Positions 51,844 to 60,265 of a stretch of 64,000 bases of DNA are shown here, in pieces (the stretch's first letter is position 1; the number at the start of each line of letters is the position of its first letter). Under the pieces are notes generated by a model. The model saw only the letters and a program-made list of their open reading frames with translations, was not told the origin of the DNA and made no database searches. The DNA is from Prochlorococcus marinus str. MIT 9201. GTDB lineage: Bacteria > Cyanobacteriota > Cyanobacteriia > PCC-6307 > Cyanobiaceae. The stretch covers positions 1 through 64,000 of the forward strand of contig NZ_JNAL01000015.1 in the NCBI RefSeq assembly GCF_000759955.1. Reading direction: 5' to 3'. Made by a program: the position numbers and the translations under genes.

Positions 51844-52611
51844 ATGGAACCAACTTCTAGCTTAAATAGAGGGAAACGAAAGAATAAAAGTTCTCTCATA
51901 ACAGGCTCTGAGATTCAATCTCAGAGTGGTGGGGCTAGTTTTATTACAACAGATTCAGAGAAATCTTTAGTCTCAAGACAGGCAAGTCAAGTTGGCCAAA
52001 TTGAATTAAGAACCTATGTTTTCTTGGATTCATTGCAGCCCCAATTAGCAGCTTATATGGGAACTGTTAGTAGAGGTTTTCTTCCCATACCAGGAGATTC
52101 ATGTTTATGGATGGAAGTTTCTCCAGGAATGGCAATTCATAGAGTTACAGATATTGCTCTAAAGGCGAGCAATGTAAGGCTAGGCCAAATGATCGTTGAA
52201 AGAGAATTTGGTTCATTTGCCCTCTACCATAAAGATCAAAGCACTGTTTTACATTCAGGAGATGTAGTTTTAGATGCAATTGGGAGCGAGATTAATCAAA
52301 GAACACAACCATCTACAAGTTGGACTGAAATTATTCGCGCTATAACCCCTGATCATTCAGTCTTAATAAATAGACAAAATAGAAGCGGTTCTATGATTCA
52401 GGCTGGTATGAGTATGTTTATTCTCGAAACTGAACCTGCTGGGTATGTTTTAAAAGCAGCTAATGAAGCCGAAAAAGCATCTAATATAACCGTTGTTGAT
52501 GTTAAAGCGGTTGGAGCTTTTGGTAGATTAACTCTCGCTGGGAAAGAAGGAGATGTAGAAGAAGCCGCAGCAGCGTCAATTAATGCTATTGAACAAATAT
52601 CAAATTACTGA
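51844..52611 (+). CDS. csoS1D: Carboxysome double-BMC shell protein CsoS1D
   Basis: A 255-residue protein with a disordered N-terminal extension (about 1-48) and two tandem BMC domains (about 52-150 and 155-255). It forms stacked trimers with a large gated central pore. The gate pair Glu-Arg of the Prochlorococcus MED4 structure is seen here as Glu119-Arg120 in VEREFG. It lies upstream of the main cso operon, separated from csoS1 by the inverted rdgB gene. Confidence 0.95.
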   Translation: MEPTSSLNRGKRKNKSSLITGSEIQSQSGGASFITTDSEKSLVSRQASQVGQIELRTYVFLDSLQPQLAAYMGTVSRGFLPIPGDSCLWMEVSPGMAIHRVTDIALKASNVRLGQMIVEREFGSFALYHKDQSTVLHSGDVVLDAIGSEINQRTQPSTSWTEIIRAITPDHSVLINRQNRSGSMIQAGMSMFILETEPAGYVLKAANEAEKASNITVVDVKAVGAFGRLTLAGKEGDVEEAAAASINAIEQISNY

Positions 52612-52620
52612 TTTAAATTA

Positions 52621-53205
52621 TTAATCTAATCCAATTTCTTTTTTTAAAAAAGGTGACATAATTTTTGCAGCTTTACCTCTACTTCCTAATTTATTTAATT
52701 GTGATTGTGAGAGTTCACCGTAAACGCAATTAGCTTCTTTAACCCAAAAAATAGATTCGAATCCCCCATTTGGGTATTTAGGATTTTTAAGAATTTCTCC
52801 CCAGCATATTCCTGTTGTATCTTTAACTAAGTTTCCTGAGGGATCGCACAAAACCATACAACTTATAAATCTTGCACTCCTATAAGGACTATCAGAGAGC
52901 TCATTAATTAATTTTTTAATTTTCTCATCATTATTTTCAGCATATCGAGCAGAATAAATTCCTGGTCGACCATCTAAAACATCTACTTCAAGACCCGAAT
53001 CATCAGCCAATGCCCAAGTTTTTGTCTCTAGAGAGGCTGCCTTGGCTTTAAGTAGTGCATTCTCAAAATATGTTCCCCCTGTTTCTTCGACATTTAGAAA
53101 TTCTGGTTGCTTCTCAACCTTTAAAGACAAAACATCCAGCATTTCTGAAATTTCAGATACCTTTATTTGATTGCCACTCGCAATAGTTAGAACTGGAAGG
53201 TTCAA
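52621..53205 (-). CDS. rdgB: XTP/dITP diphosphatase (Ham1/RdgB)
   Basis: A 194-residue house-cleaning enzyme that hydrolyses non-canonical purine triphosphates to monophosphates. The N-terminal IASGNQIKVSEI, the ALADDSGLEVD motif with the metal/catalytic aspartates (about 66-76) and the GFESIFW and SRGKA blocks fit the family. It is transcribed against the flow of the carboxysome genes that flank it and converges on csoS1D, 9 bp from its stop. Confidence 0.95.
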   Translation of the reverse strand: MNLPVLTIASGNQIKVSEISEMLDVLSLKVEKQPEFLNVEETGGTYFENALLKAKAASLETKTWALADDSGLEVDVLDGRPGIYSARYAENNDEKIKKLINELSDSPYRSARFISCMVLCDPSGNLVKDTTGICWGEILKNPKYPNGGFESIFWVKEANCVYGELSQSQLNKLGSRGKAAKIMSPFLKKEIGLD

Positions 53206-53534
53206 AATAACGAAAAATTATTAATTAAGAATATTATCTTACTTTAAAGCTTGATACAGAGACAGGAAAGGTTGAACATTCCACACCTGTGTAGACAGGG
53301 CCTGTCTCGTACGGAAATAACATAATGTAAATTTTTTCTTAACACAACAGTATGTTTTGATGCACTAACCAATTTGCATAAGTATTGACATATCAATAGT
53401 ACCAAGGGTGATAAGTTAAACTTATGAATGATAGAAAAAACATTAATGGAGATTTTGTAGAAAACGCTTGACTTATAAGTACCTAATGAAGCATTCTTCG
53501 AAATGAACATTCCACATTTAGTATTTAGTAGACA
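53206..53534. other. 329-bp control region between rdgB and csoS1
   Basis: AT-rich divergent spacer holding the presumed promoter of the main carboxysome operon. A TTGACA hexamer lies at 53385-53390, but the -10 box downstream is not clear. A G+C-rich inverted-repeat cluster lies at 53259-53308. I saw no credible gene on either strand, and the reverse open frame across this stretch has no homology I can recognise. Confidence 0.6.
53259..53308. promoter_or_regulatory. Inverted-repeat cluster upstream of csoS1
   Basis: GAGACAGG at 53259-53266 is the exact reverse complement of CCTGTCTC at 53301-53308. A second copy, AGACAGG at 53293-53299, forms with CCTGTCT (53301-53307) a 15-bp palindrome with a single central base. 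Two competing pairings share one arm. The local G+C stands out from the surrounding AT-rich spacer. It may be an operator or an RNA switch-like hairpin, and no known binding motif is recognised. Confidence 0.5.
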
Positions 53535-53846
53535 ATGGCTACAGAAACAATGGGTATCGCACTCGGCATGATCGAGACACGCGGACTTGTACCTGCAATC
53601 GAAGCAGCAGACGCAATGACAAAGGCAGCAGAAGTTCGCCTTATTGGTCGTGAATTCGTTGGCGGCGGTTATGTCACAGTATTAGTTAGAGGCGAAACAG
53701 GTGCAGTAAACGCAGCTGTAAGAGCTGGTGCTGATGCTTGTGAAAGAGTTGGTGACGGTTTAGTTGCAGCTCACATTATTGCTCGTCCTCATAGAGAAGT
53801 TGAACCTGCTCTAGGTAACGGTGAATTTCTTGGTCAAAAGGACTAA
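53535..53846 (+). CDS. csoS1: Major carboxysome shell protein CsoS1 (BMC-H)
   Basis: A 103-residue BMC-domain protein forming hexamers that tile the alpha-carboxysome facets. The family phrases GMIETRGLVPAIEAADAM and the pore loop VGGGYV (about 42-47) are present, ending in ARPHREVE. Its first 120 bases are about 51% G+C, far above the surrounding genes, which fits strong codon selection for a highly made protein. It is the only single-domain hexameric shell gene in this locus. Confidence 0.97.
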   Translation: MATETMGIALGMIETRGLVPAIEAADAMTKAAEVRLIGREFVGGGYVTVLVRGETGAVNAAVRAGADACERVGDGLVAAHIIARPHREVEPALGNGEFLGQKD

Positions 53847-53855
53847 TTAAGTAAA

Positions 53856-53875
53856 GCAAGATTTATAAATTTTGC
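53856..53875 (+). promoter_or_regulatory. Possible mRNA hairpin between csoS1 and cbbL
   Basis: GCAAGATTT (53856-53864) can pair with AAATTTTGC (53867-53875) with one G-U pair, giving a short AU-rich hairpin soon after the csoS1 stop. No T-run follows, so a processing or stability role is more likely than termination. The structure is weak and could be chance. Confidence 0.3.
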
Positions 53876-53915
53876 ACAATAATTATTTTCCCTACACAGA
53901 CCTAAATTTATCCTT

Positions 53916-55331
53916 ATGAGTAAGAAGTATGATGCAGGGGTAAAGGAGTACAGAGATACCTACTGGACTCCAGAATATGTACCCCTAGACACCGATTTAC
54001 TAGCCTGTTTCAAATGTACTGGTCAGGAAGGTGTTCCAAAAGAAGAAGTCGCAGCAGCTGTTGCCGCAGAATCTTCAACAGGTACTTGGTCAACAGTTTG
54101 GTCCGAGTTACTTACAGACTTAGAATTTTATAAAGGACGTTGTTATCGAATAGAAGACGTTCCTGGAGATCCTGAAGCTTTTTATGCTTTTATTGCATAT
54201 CCTTTAGATCTTTTTGAAGAAGGCTCAATTACAAACGTATTAACATCATTAGTAGGAAACGTTTTTGGATTTAAAGCTCTAAGACATTTACGTCTAGAAG
54301 ATATAAGATTCCCAATTGCTTTCATTAAAACTTGCGGTGGTCCACCAAACGGAATTGTAGTTGAAAGAGATCGACTTAACAAATACGGAAGACCTCTACT
54401 TGGTTGTACCATCAAACCTAAATTAGGATTATCTGGTAAAAACTATGGTCGAGTTGTATATGAATGTCTTAGAGGCGGTCTTGATTTAACTAAGGATGAT
54501 GAGAATATTAATTCTCAACCATTCCAACGTTGGAGAGAAAGATTTGAGTTTGTTGCAGAAGCAGTTAAACTTGCTCAGCGAGAAACTGGAGAAGTTAAAG
54601 GTCACTACCTTAATTGTACTGCTAACACTCCTGAAGAACTTTATGAAAGAGCTGAATTTGCAAAAGAGCTAGATATGCCAATCATCATGCATGATTATAT
54701 AACTGGTGGTTTTACTGCAAATACTGGATTAGCTAATTGGTGTCGTAAAAATGGCATGCTTCTGCATATTCACAGAGCTATGCATGCTGTTATTGATAGA
54801 CATCCAAAACATGGTATTCACTTCAGAGTTCTTGCAAAATGTTTGAGACTATCCGGCGGAGACCAATTACATACTGGAACCGTTGTTGGAAAACTAGAAG
54901 GTGATCGTCAAACAACTCTTGGTTATATTGACAACTTAAGAGAGTCATTTGTTCCTGAAGATAGATCAAGAGGTAACTTCTTTGATCAAGATTGGGGTTC
55001 AATGCCTGGAGTATTCGCAGTCGCATCAGGTGGTATCCATGTTTGGCATATGCCGGCACTTTTAGCGATCTTTGGGGATGATTCCTGTCTTCAATTCGGT
55101 GGAGGAACACATGGTCATCCATGGGGTTCAGCTGCTGGAGCTGCAGCTAACAGAGTTGCTTTAGAAGCTTGTGTAAAAGCCCGTAATGCTGGTCGCGAAA
55201 TCGAAAAAGAGAGTAGAGACATTCTTATGGAAGCTGCTAAGCATAGTCCTGAATTAGCTATTGCTCTTGAAACTTGGAAGGAAATTAAATTCGAGTTTGA
55301 CACTGTCGACAAGCTTGATGTTCAGGGTTAA
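53916..55331 (+). CDS. cbbL: Ribulose bisphosphate carboxylase large subunit, form IA
   Basis: A 471-residue Rubisco large subunit. The active site carries [16 protein letters not shown] (carbamylated lysine, near 194) and [10 protein letters not shown], with phosphate-binding [10 protein letters not shown] and loop 6 GKLEGDR. The N-terminus [13 protein letters not shown] and the cso context mark the proteobacterial-type form IA shared with marine Synechococcus. It lies 69 bp after csoS1 and 89 bp before cbbS, and both gaps hold hairpins. Confidence 0.99.
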   Translation: MSKKYDAGVKEYRDTYWTPEYVPLDTDLLACFKCTGQEGVPKEEVAAAVAAESSTGTWSTVWSELLTDLEFYKGRCYRIEDVPGDPEAFYAFIAYPLDLFEEGSITNVLTSLVGNVFGFKALRHLRLEDIRFPIAFIKTCGGPPNGIVVERDRLNKYGRPLLGCTIKPKLGLSGKNYGRVVYECLRGGLDLTKDDENINSQPFQRWRERFEFVAEAVKLAQRETGEVKGHYLNCTANTPEELYERAEFAKELDMPIIMHDYITGGFTANTGLANWCRKNGMLLHIHRAMHAVIDRHPKHGIHFRVLAKCLRLSGGDQLHTGTVVGKLEGDRQTTLGYIDNLRESFVPEDRSRGNFFDQDWGSMPGVFAVASGGIHVWHMPALLAIFGDDSCLQFGGGTHGHPWGSAAGAAANRVALEACVKARNAGREIEKESRDILMEAAKHSPELAIALETWKEIKFEFDTVDKLDVQG

Positions 55332-55345
55332 CTCAAGTTTCGAAA

Positions 55346-55394
55346 TTGAGGAGATTTATTCTCCTCAAACTTCTTAAAATCTCGTTTTTACGAG
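55346..55394 (+). promoter_or_regulatory. Two mRNA hairpins between cbbL and cbbS
   Basis: A perfect 9-bp stem (55346-55354 with 55360-55368, centred on GAGGAGA/TCTCCTC) closes a 5-base loop. A second small hairpin follows (CTCGT 55381-55385 with ACGAG 55390-55394, loop TTTT). No T-run follows the first stem, so transcript processing or stability is the likelier role. Such structures commonly set unequal subunit mRNA levels. Confidence 0.6.
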
Positions 55395-55420
55395 TAATTA
55401 CATTCACATTTTGATTAATT

Positions 55421-55762
55421 ATGCCTTTCCAGAGCACAGTAAGCGACTATCAAACAGTTGCAACCCTGGAAACATTCGGTTTTTTACCACCGATGACCCA
55501 GGAAGAAATATATGACCAAATTGCCTACATAATTGCTCAAGGTTGGAGTCCAGTTATTGAGCATGTTCATCCAACTGGATGTATGCAAACTTATTGGTCT
55601 TATTGGAAGCTCCCATTCTTTGGGGAAAAAGATCTTAACTTGATCGTAAGCGAATTAGAGGCATGCCATAGAGCATACCCTGATCATCATGTAAGAATCA
55701 TCGGATACGATGCTTACACTCAAAGTCAAGGAACAGCTTTTGTAGTTTTCCAAGGACGTTAA
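55421..55762 (+). CDS. cbbS: Ribulose bisphosphate carboxylase small subunit
   Basis: A 113-residue small subunit with the family start TVSDYQTVATLETFGFLPPM, the YWSYWKLPFFGE core and the C-terminal VRIIGYDAYTQSQG. Eight copies cap the L8 core. It lacks the longer beta-A/beta-B loop of plant proteins. A terminator-like hairpin follows 22 bp after its stop. Confidence 0.98.
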   Translation: MPFQSTVSDYQTVATLETFGFLPPMTQEEIYDQIAYIIAQGWSPVIEHVHPTGCMQTYWSYWKLPFFGEKDLNLIVSELEACHRAYPDHHVRIIGYDAYTQSQGTAFVVFQGR

Positions 55763-55783
55763 AGCTACTTATCGTAGTAAATA

Positions 55784-55825
55784 ACTTTCTCCATAAGAAT
55801 TTAATTTTTTGGAGAAAGTCTTTTT
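55784..55825 (+). terminator. Terminator-like hairpin between cbbS and csoS2
   Basis: A perfect 10-bp stem pairs ACTTTCTCCA (55784-55793) with TGGAGAAAGT (55810-55819) around a 16-base loop. A TTTTT run follows at 55821-55825. This is an intrinsic terminator by shape, placed inside the carboxysome operon, so it would let only part of the transcripts continue into csoS2. The large loop and modest G+C suggest partial rather than full termination. Confidence 0.7.
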
Positions 55826-55839
55826 AAAAAGTTTCACAA

Positions 55840-58134
55840 TTGAAAGTTATCCCAATGAAAACTAGTAGAGAAATTGCATTAGATAGAAGAAAAGCCATGA
55901 GTGATAGTGGAAAAAAAGCTGTTGCCAATTCTTCTACTACCAAAGACAGGGTTCGCACCTCTGATGATATTCAAATTTCTGGGATAAAATCTTCAATTGA
56001 TACAAATAGTACAAACACTTCGAAAAAACATATTCCAACAGTAAAAGTGAATAAAAAATCCTTTTCTAAAAATTTATCCAGCAAAGAACTTGTAATTGAA
56101 AGAAGGAAAGCAATGTCAACTCATGGTAAATCAGCCATAAGTTCATCTGACAGAACTCGTACAGAAGCTAATAAAAAGATCCAAGTAAATGAAATTAAAA
56201 TAAATTCAGATAAAAATCCTGACTTATCAAATTCTGGTAATTCCGAGAATAAAGTTCCCAATACCAAAATTAAAAGAAGGGTAGCTCAAAAAAGAAAACC
56301 TATCACCAATACAAGCAGAGATATTGTTTTGGCAAGAAGAGAAGCACAATCTAAACATGGCAAATCAGCTTCTAAACAAAATAATAGTGCAGCATCTTTG
56401 GCTAGAAGAGGAGATCCAGATTTATCAAGCAGAGAAATATCTCAAAGAGTAAGAGAATTAAGAAGTAAAACTGGAGCAACCTCAAAAAAAGGAAATGGTA
56501 AATGTAGACCATGTGGTCCAAATAAAAATGGATCAAAAATGAATATTGCTGATGCAAGTTGGAAAGTTGGTAAAAGTGAAACTAATTCTGGGCAAACAGT
56601 AACTGGAACACAGGCTAATAGATCGTTAAAAACTACTGGTAATGAAGCTAGTACATGTAGAAGCGTCACAGGCACACAATATTTGGGATCCGAAGTACTT
56701 AATCAATTTTGCCAAAATCAACCTGAATATAAACAGCCAACTAGATCCTCAGTAACTTCAACATCAGCTGGAAATAAAGTCACAGGTAATGAGGTTGGAA
56801 GATCTGAGAAGGTTACTGGCGATGAACCTGGAACTTGCAAAAATGTAACTGGTACTGAATATAGTTCTGCAAATCAGTCAAAAGAATATTGTGGGGAAGT
56901 TCCCAAAAATCCTTCAAAGGTTAAACATAGTAGTACAGCTGAGGGATTAAAAGTATCTGGGTCTTTACCTGGGAGATCTGCACTTGTAACTGGAGATGAG
57001 TCAGGATCTGGTCATCAATTAACAGGCGATCAATATCTTGGTTCAGAAACTAATCCTAAAGGGAGATCTCATGAAAAAGTTGGGAAATACAATACATTAA
57101 ACGGCAATGCATTAACTGGTACAGGAGTAGGTAGGTCTGAGTACGTTACTGGTAATGAACCAGGAAGCTGTAAAAATGTCACTGGCGATGAATATATTGG
57201 TTCCCAACAATACGAGTCATTCTGTAAATCCAAACCAAAAGCTGAGGCAATGAAGGTTGGAGTTAGTCTCTCAAATAACGCTAATGAGATTAGTGGCACC
57301 TTAACTGGAAGATCTGAGAAAGTTACTGGCGATGAACCTGGAACTTGCAAAAATGTAACTGGGACACCATATGCTGGATTAGATCAAGTTGAGGAAAATT
57401 GTAATTCTGAATTAATAACTGAATTAAAAGATAAAGGAAAGATATATTTAGGAGGTAGCTCAAATGCACGTCTTACTGGTATACAACCGGGTATCGGAGG
57501 AAGTATGACTGGAGCAGGCAAAGGTGCGTGTCTAAATCCAACAGGCACCCCTTATGTTGGAGGAGATCAGTTAGGCAATAATTGTTCCAATCATTCATCT
57601 GAAAAAAATTACGCCAATAGTGAAAGAAAAAATTCAAGCTCATGGGAAGAATTTTCTGTAAATTCTCCCTCAAGAGATAAATATTCTGATAAAAAAAGAG
57701 ATGGTGTAACAGGCAATGAGTATGAAAATGGCTCAAAGATTACAGGCCCATTCGATATGGCTAACGACACAGTAACAGGGACAGAACAATTTAGGTTTGA
57801 TAAAAACAAAAATTCCCGGCTTACCCCAAAAAAAGATTTAAAGGAATTTGATTCTTCAAAAGAGAGAGCACAATCCAGAATTACTGGCGAGGGTCAATCT
57901 GCTGGGTTGAAGATAACAGGGGATGATTGGGCAAGAGGAAACAGGGTAACAGGTACTGAAGGAGCTTCAGCAAGAAAAAGAAATCCTACAAGACCAGGCA
58001 TGACGAGTGCAATGCCAGTGATGGATATAAAAAGGAATGATGAAATGAAAGAGCCAGATTTCTTGATAACTGGATCAAGTGGTAATACTCGTGAAGGACA
58101 ACTTGTTACCTTTTCAGGTGGTGCAAGAGGTTAA
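55840..58134 (+). CDS. csoS2: Carboxysome scaffold protein CsoS2
   Basis: A 764-residue disordered repeat protein that links Rubisco to the shell. Four N-terminal repeats of the SREIALDRRKAMS type bind Rubisco (about 7-220). Six middle repeats with VTG and GRSEKVTGDEPGTCKNVTG-like units and paired cysteines follow (about 250-600). The C-terminal domain carries repeated (I/V)TG motifs for shell anchoring. The start may be TTG at 55840 or ATG at 55855. Translation continues into csoSCA after 7 bp. Confidence 0.97.
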   Translation: MKVIPMKTSREIALDRRKAMSDSGKKAVANSSTTKDRVRTSDDIQISGIKSSIDTNSTNTSKKHIPTVKVNKKSFSKNLSSKELVIERRKAMSTHGKSAISSSDRTRTEANKKIQVNEIKINSDKNPDLSNSGNSENKVPNTKIKRRVAQKRKPITNTSRDIVLARREAQSKHGKSASKQNNSAASLARRGDPDLSSREISQRVRELRSKTGATSKKGNGKCRPCGPNKNGSKMNIADASWKVGKSETNSGQTVTGTQANRSLKTTGNEASTCRSVTGTQYLGSEVLNQFCQNQPEYKQPTRSSVTSTSAGNKVTGNEVGRSEKVTGDEPGTCKNVTGTEYSSANQSKEYCGEVPKNPSKVKHSSTAEGLKVSGSLPGRSALVTGDESGSGHQLTGDQYLGSETNPKGRSHEKVGKYNTLNGNALTGTGVGRSEYVTGNEPGSCKNVTGDEYIGSQQYESFCKSKPKAEAMKVGVSLSNNANEISGTLTGRSEKVTGDEPGTCKNVTGTPYAGLDQVEENCNSELITELKDKGKIYLGGSSNARLTGIQPGIGGSMTGAGKGACLNPTGTPYVGGDQLGNNCSNHSSEKNYANSERKNSSSWEEFSVNSPSRDKYSDKKRDGVTGNEYENGSKITGPFDMANDTVTGTEQFRFDKNKNSRLTPKKDLKEFDSSKERAQSRITGEGQSAGLKITGDDWARGNRVTGTEGASARKRNPTRPGMTSAMPVMDIKRNDEMKEPDFLITGSSGNTREGQLVTFSGGARG

Positions 58135-58141
58135 GTAAATA

Positions 58142-59671
58142 ATGCCTTTAAGAGGACTGGCTAAAGCCAAGAACTTCACATTGGGGCCAACCGCTCCAAT
58201 GAAAACTTTTACTGAAAATATCCATATACAAACTAAAGAATCAAATAATTTCCGAAATTCTGGAAAGTCTCATAAATTAACCAATAATATCCAAAATGAA
58301 AATCTATTTAGGTATGAAAGCAAAATAAAAAGTGATTTTGACGAAATTGTTCCAACTCTCAAGGAAATTGCTCGAATTCAACATCACGAAGATTTTATTA
58401 ATAAGGCTCAAAAAATATCAAGAAAAAATTTAGGAATAGATTTACCCTTCCATGTATTAGACAAATCTTGGGTTAAACCTCTTGATATGAGAGCTCTATA
58501 TGCATGGTGTGCTTTTAAACAGCATGATAAACTTAGTGACAATTTTTTTAACAATGATCCACTTGAAGGTGCTGCTGGAAGTAGGGATGCGGAAGATTTT
58601 GAAAAATTTCTCTTAGATTGTGGAATACATTTACTTGATATAACTCCTTGTTCAGATGGAAGATTAGCTCATTCAGTTGCTTATGTAATGAGAATACCTT
58701 TTAGTTCCGTAAGAAGAAGATCCCATGCTGGAGCAATGTTTGATATTGAAAATACTGTTAATCGATGGGTAAAAACTGAACATAAAAGATATAGAGAGAG
58801 TGTTCCTAATGAAGCTCATAAAGATACCAGGTACTTAAAAGTTGTAACTTATCATTTTAGTTCCGTAGACCCTTTGCATCAGGGATGCGCAGCTCATGGG
58901 AGTAATGACGAGTTAGCTGCAGCAGAAGGTAGAAATAAATTATATGCTTTCAAAGAGGCTGTAGAGAATAGCTTTTGCTGCGGAGCTTCTGTGGATTTAA
59001 TGTTAATTGGACTTGATACAGATACTGATTCATTGAAAATACATTTATCAACTAGCGATGGCGGTATAGATTTAGAAAAAACTATTTCTACATTAGAAAT
59101 TTATAATTCAACAATAAATTTTTCAAAAGAGGATGCGGAAAGAGAAATTTGTCAGATAATTTCTAAGCAATCTTCAAAAGATAAACTCAGTGGACTTGAA
59201 AAATTTACGTATAAATTAATTATCAATAATATTTCTCAAATTGATTATGTTAAGAGTTTTCATAATGGTTCTTATGAAGATATTGGACATGCAGAGAGGT
59301 TTATTGGAGTAGGTATAGGTTTCAAAGAAGTGCATCTCAGAAATTTAACTTATTTTGCTCATTTAGATACAGTCGAAGAAGGGGCTCCAGATTTAGATGT
59401 AGGAGTGAAGATTTTTTCTGGATTAAATGTTTCTCAAGATCTGCCTATTCCGGTAGTAATAAGATTTGATTACTCTGGAAAAGTACCCGGCGCAAAAGAG
59501 AGGGCAATTAATGATTGTGAAAGAGTTAATAATGCGATATCAATTAGATATAAAAATTTAGTTGAACAAGGTTTGTTACATACTTGCTCTACTATTAGAG
59601 ACAGGGACAACATTCATTCCGCCCAAATTATTGGAATGTCTTTAGATAAAAAAACAGAGGAGGCTCACTAA
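58142..59671 (+). CDS. csoSCA: Carboxysomal beta-type carbonic anhydrase CsoSCA (CsoS3)
   Basis: A 509-residue enzyme in the carboxysome lumen converting bicarbonate to CO2 for Rubisco. The N-terminal helical part is followed by the catalytic domain. Zinc ligands are probably Cys170, His238 and Cys249, spaced as in the H. neapolitanus enzyme (ligands 11 apart), and Asp172-Arg174 in CSDGR form the usual dyad. A degenerate C-terminal domain completes the family layout. It lies between csoS2 (7 bp) and csoS4A (2 bp). Confidence 0.97.
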   Translation: MPLRGLAKAKNFTLGPTAPMKTFTENIHIQTKESNNFRNSGKSHKLTNNIQNENLFRYESKIKSDFDEIVPTLKEIARIQHHEDFINKAQKISRKNLGIDLPFHVLDKSWVKPLDMRALYAWCAFKQHDKLSDNFFNNDPLEGAAGSRDAEDFEKFLLDCGIHLLDITPCSDGRLAHSVAYVMRIPFSSVRRRSHAGAMFDIENTVNRWVKTEHKRYRESVPNEAHKDTRYLKVVTYHFSSVDPLHQGCAAHGSNDELAAAEGRNKLYAFKEAVENSFCCGASVDLMLIGLDTDTDSLKIHLSTSDGGIDLEKTISTLEIYNSTINFSKEDAEREICQIISKQSSKDKLSGLEKFTYKLIINNISQIDYVKSFHNGSYEDIGHAERFIGVGIGFKEVHLRNLTYFAHLDTVEEGAPDLDVGVKIFSGLNVSQDLPIPVVIRFDYSGKVPGAKERAINDCERVNNAISIRYKNLVEQGLLHTCSTIRDRDNIHSAQIIGMSLDKKTEEAH

Positions 59672-59673
59672 GT

Positions 59674-59925
59674 ATGTTAATTTGCAAGGTTGTAAAACCA
59701 CTTGTTTCTACCAATAGGATTCCTGGTTTTGAACATAAACATCTGCAGGTTGTATTAGATGGTTCCTCTAATAAAGTTGCAGTTGATGCTGTTGGCTGTA
59801 AGCCAGGAGATTGGGTTATTTGTGTTGGAAGTTCTGCTGCCAGAGAAGCTGCGGGAAGTAAATCTTATCCAAGCGATTTAACGATTGTTGGAATTATTGA
59901 TCATTGGGATCCTGATAAGTCATAA
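59674..59925 (+). CDS. csoS4A: Carboxysome vertex protein CsoS4A (BMC-P)
   Basis: An 83-residue pentameric shell protein capping icosahedral vertices. The EutN/CcmL fold is shown by the start MLICKVVKPLVSTNRIPG, the AVDAVGCKPGDWVIC strand and the C-terminal TIVGIIDHWD. It starts 2 bp after csoSCA, and the downstream csoS4B has its own strong ribosome binding site. Confidence 0.96.
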   Translation: MLICKVVKPLVSTNRIPGFEHKHLQVVLDGSSNKVAVDAVGCKPGDWVICVGSSAAREAAGSKSYPSDLTIVGIIDHWDPDKS

Positions 59926-59927
59926 AA

Positions 59928-59933
59928 AGGAGG
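59928..59933 (+). promoter_or_regulatory. Ribosome binding site fixing the csoS4B GTG start
   Basis: A full AGGAGG at 59928-59933 lies 9 bases before GTG at 59943 and 18 bases before the in-frame ATG at 59952. The spacing favours GTG as the start. Such a strong site is uncommon among the neighbouring genes. Confidence 0.75.
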
Positions 59934-59942
59934 ATATAAATT

Positions 59943-60191
59943 GTGGAAATTATGAAGGTATTAGGAAGAATGGTATGTACTCAAAGAGTCGCTGGCTTAG
60001 GTTATATGAATTTACGAGTTTTAGAAAATAATAAAGGAAAGAAATTAGTTGCCGTTGATCCTGTTGGAGCTAGAGAAGGTAACTGGGTTTTTACTTCTAG
60101 TGGTACTGCTGCTAGATTTGCATGCCCTAATCCAGAAGTTCAAACCGATTTAACAATTGGCGGTATTATTGATTATTGGGAGAGCGACTAA
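59943..60191 (+). CDS. csoS4B: Carboxysome vertex protein CsoS4B (BMC-P)
   Basis: An 82-residue paralogue of CsoS4A with the same fold (GRMVCTQRVAGLG, then AVDPVGAREGNWVF, then IGGIIDYWE). GTG at 59943 is the start because a full AGGAGG sits 9 bases upstream; an in-frame ATG lies three codons later. Most alpha-carboxysomes carry both vertex genes. It ends the tightly spaced part of the operon. Confidence 0.96.
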   Translation: MEIMKVLGRMVCTQRVAGLGYMNLRVLENNKGKKLVAVDPVGAREGNWVFTSSGTAARFACPNPEVQTDLTIGGIIDYWESD

Positions 60192-60198
60192 AAATTTT

Positions 60199-60231
60199 AT
60201 CTTCAAAAGTTTATTGAGAAACTTTGTTGAA
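60199..60231 (+). promoter_or_regulatory. Possible hairpin and promoter between csoS4B and acRAF
   Basis: AAAGTTT (60205-60211) pairs with AAACTTT (60218-60224) around a 6-base loop, with CTTC/GAAG extending the stem imperfectly. A TATAGT -10-like hexamer (60233-60238) follows, about 28 bp before acRAF. It could end some operon transcripts or start an acRAF transcript. No T-run is seen. Confidence 0.35.
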
Positions 60232-60265
60232 GGTATAGTGTTATTAATATTGAATAAAGAATGTA

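Noticed and set aside
53244-53510. Reverse-strand open frame of 88 codons in the csoS1 control region
   Set aside because: Its composition is not protein-like in family terms, it has no recognised motif, and it covers the palindrome and promoter area.
56442-57809. Several long reverse frames inside csoS2
   Set aside because: They mirror the repeated csoS2 coding sequence and have low-complexity products, so they are shadows.
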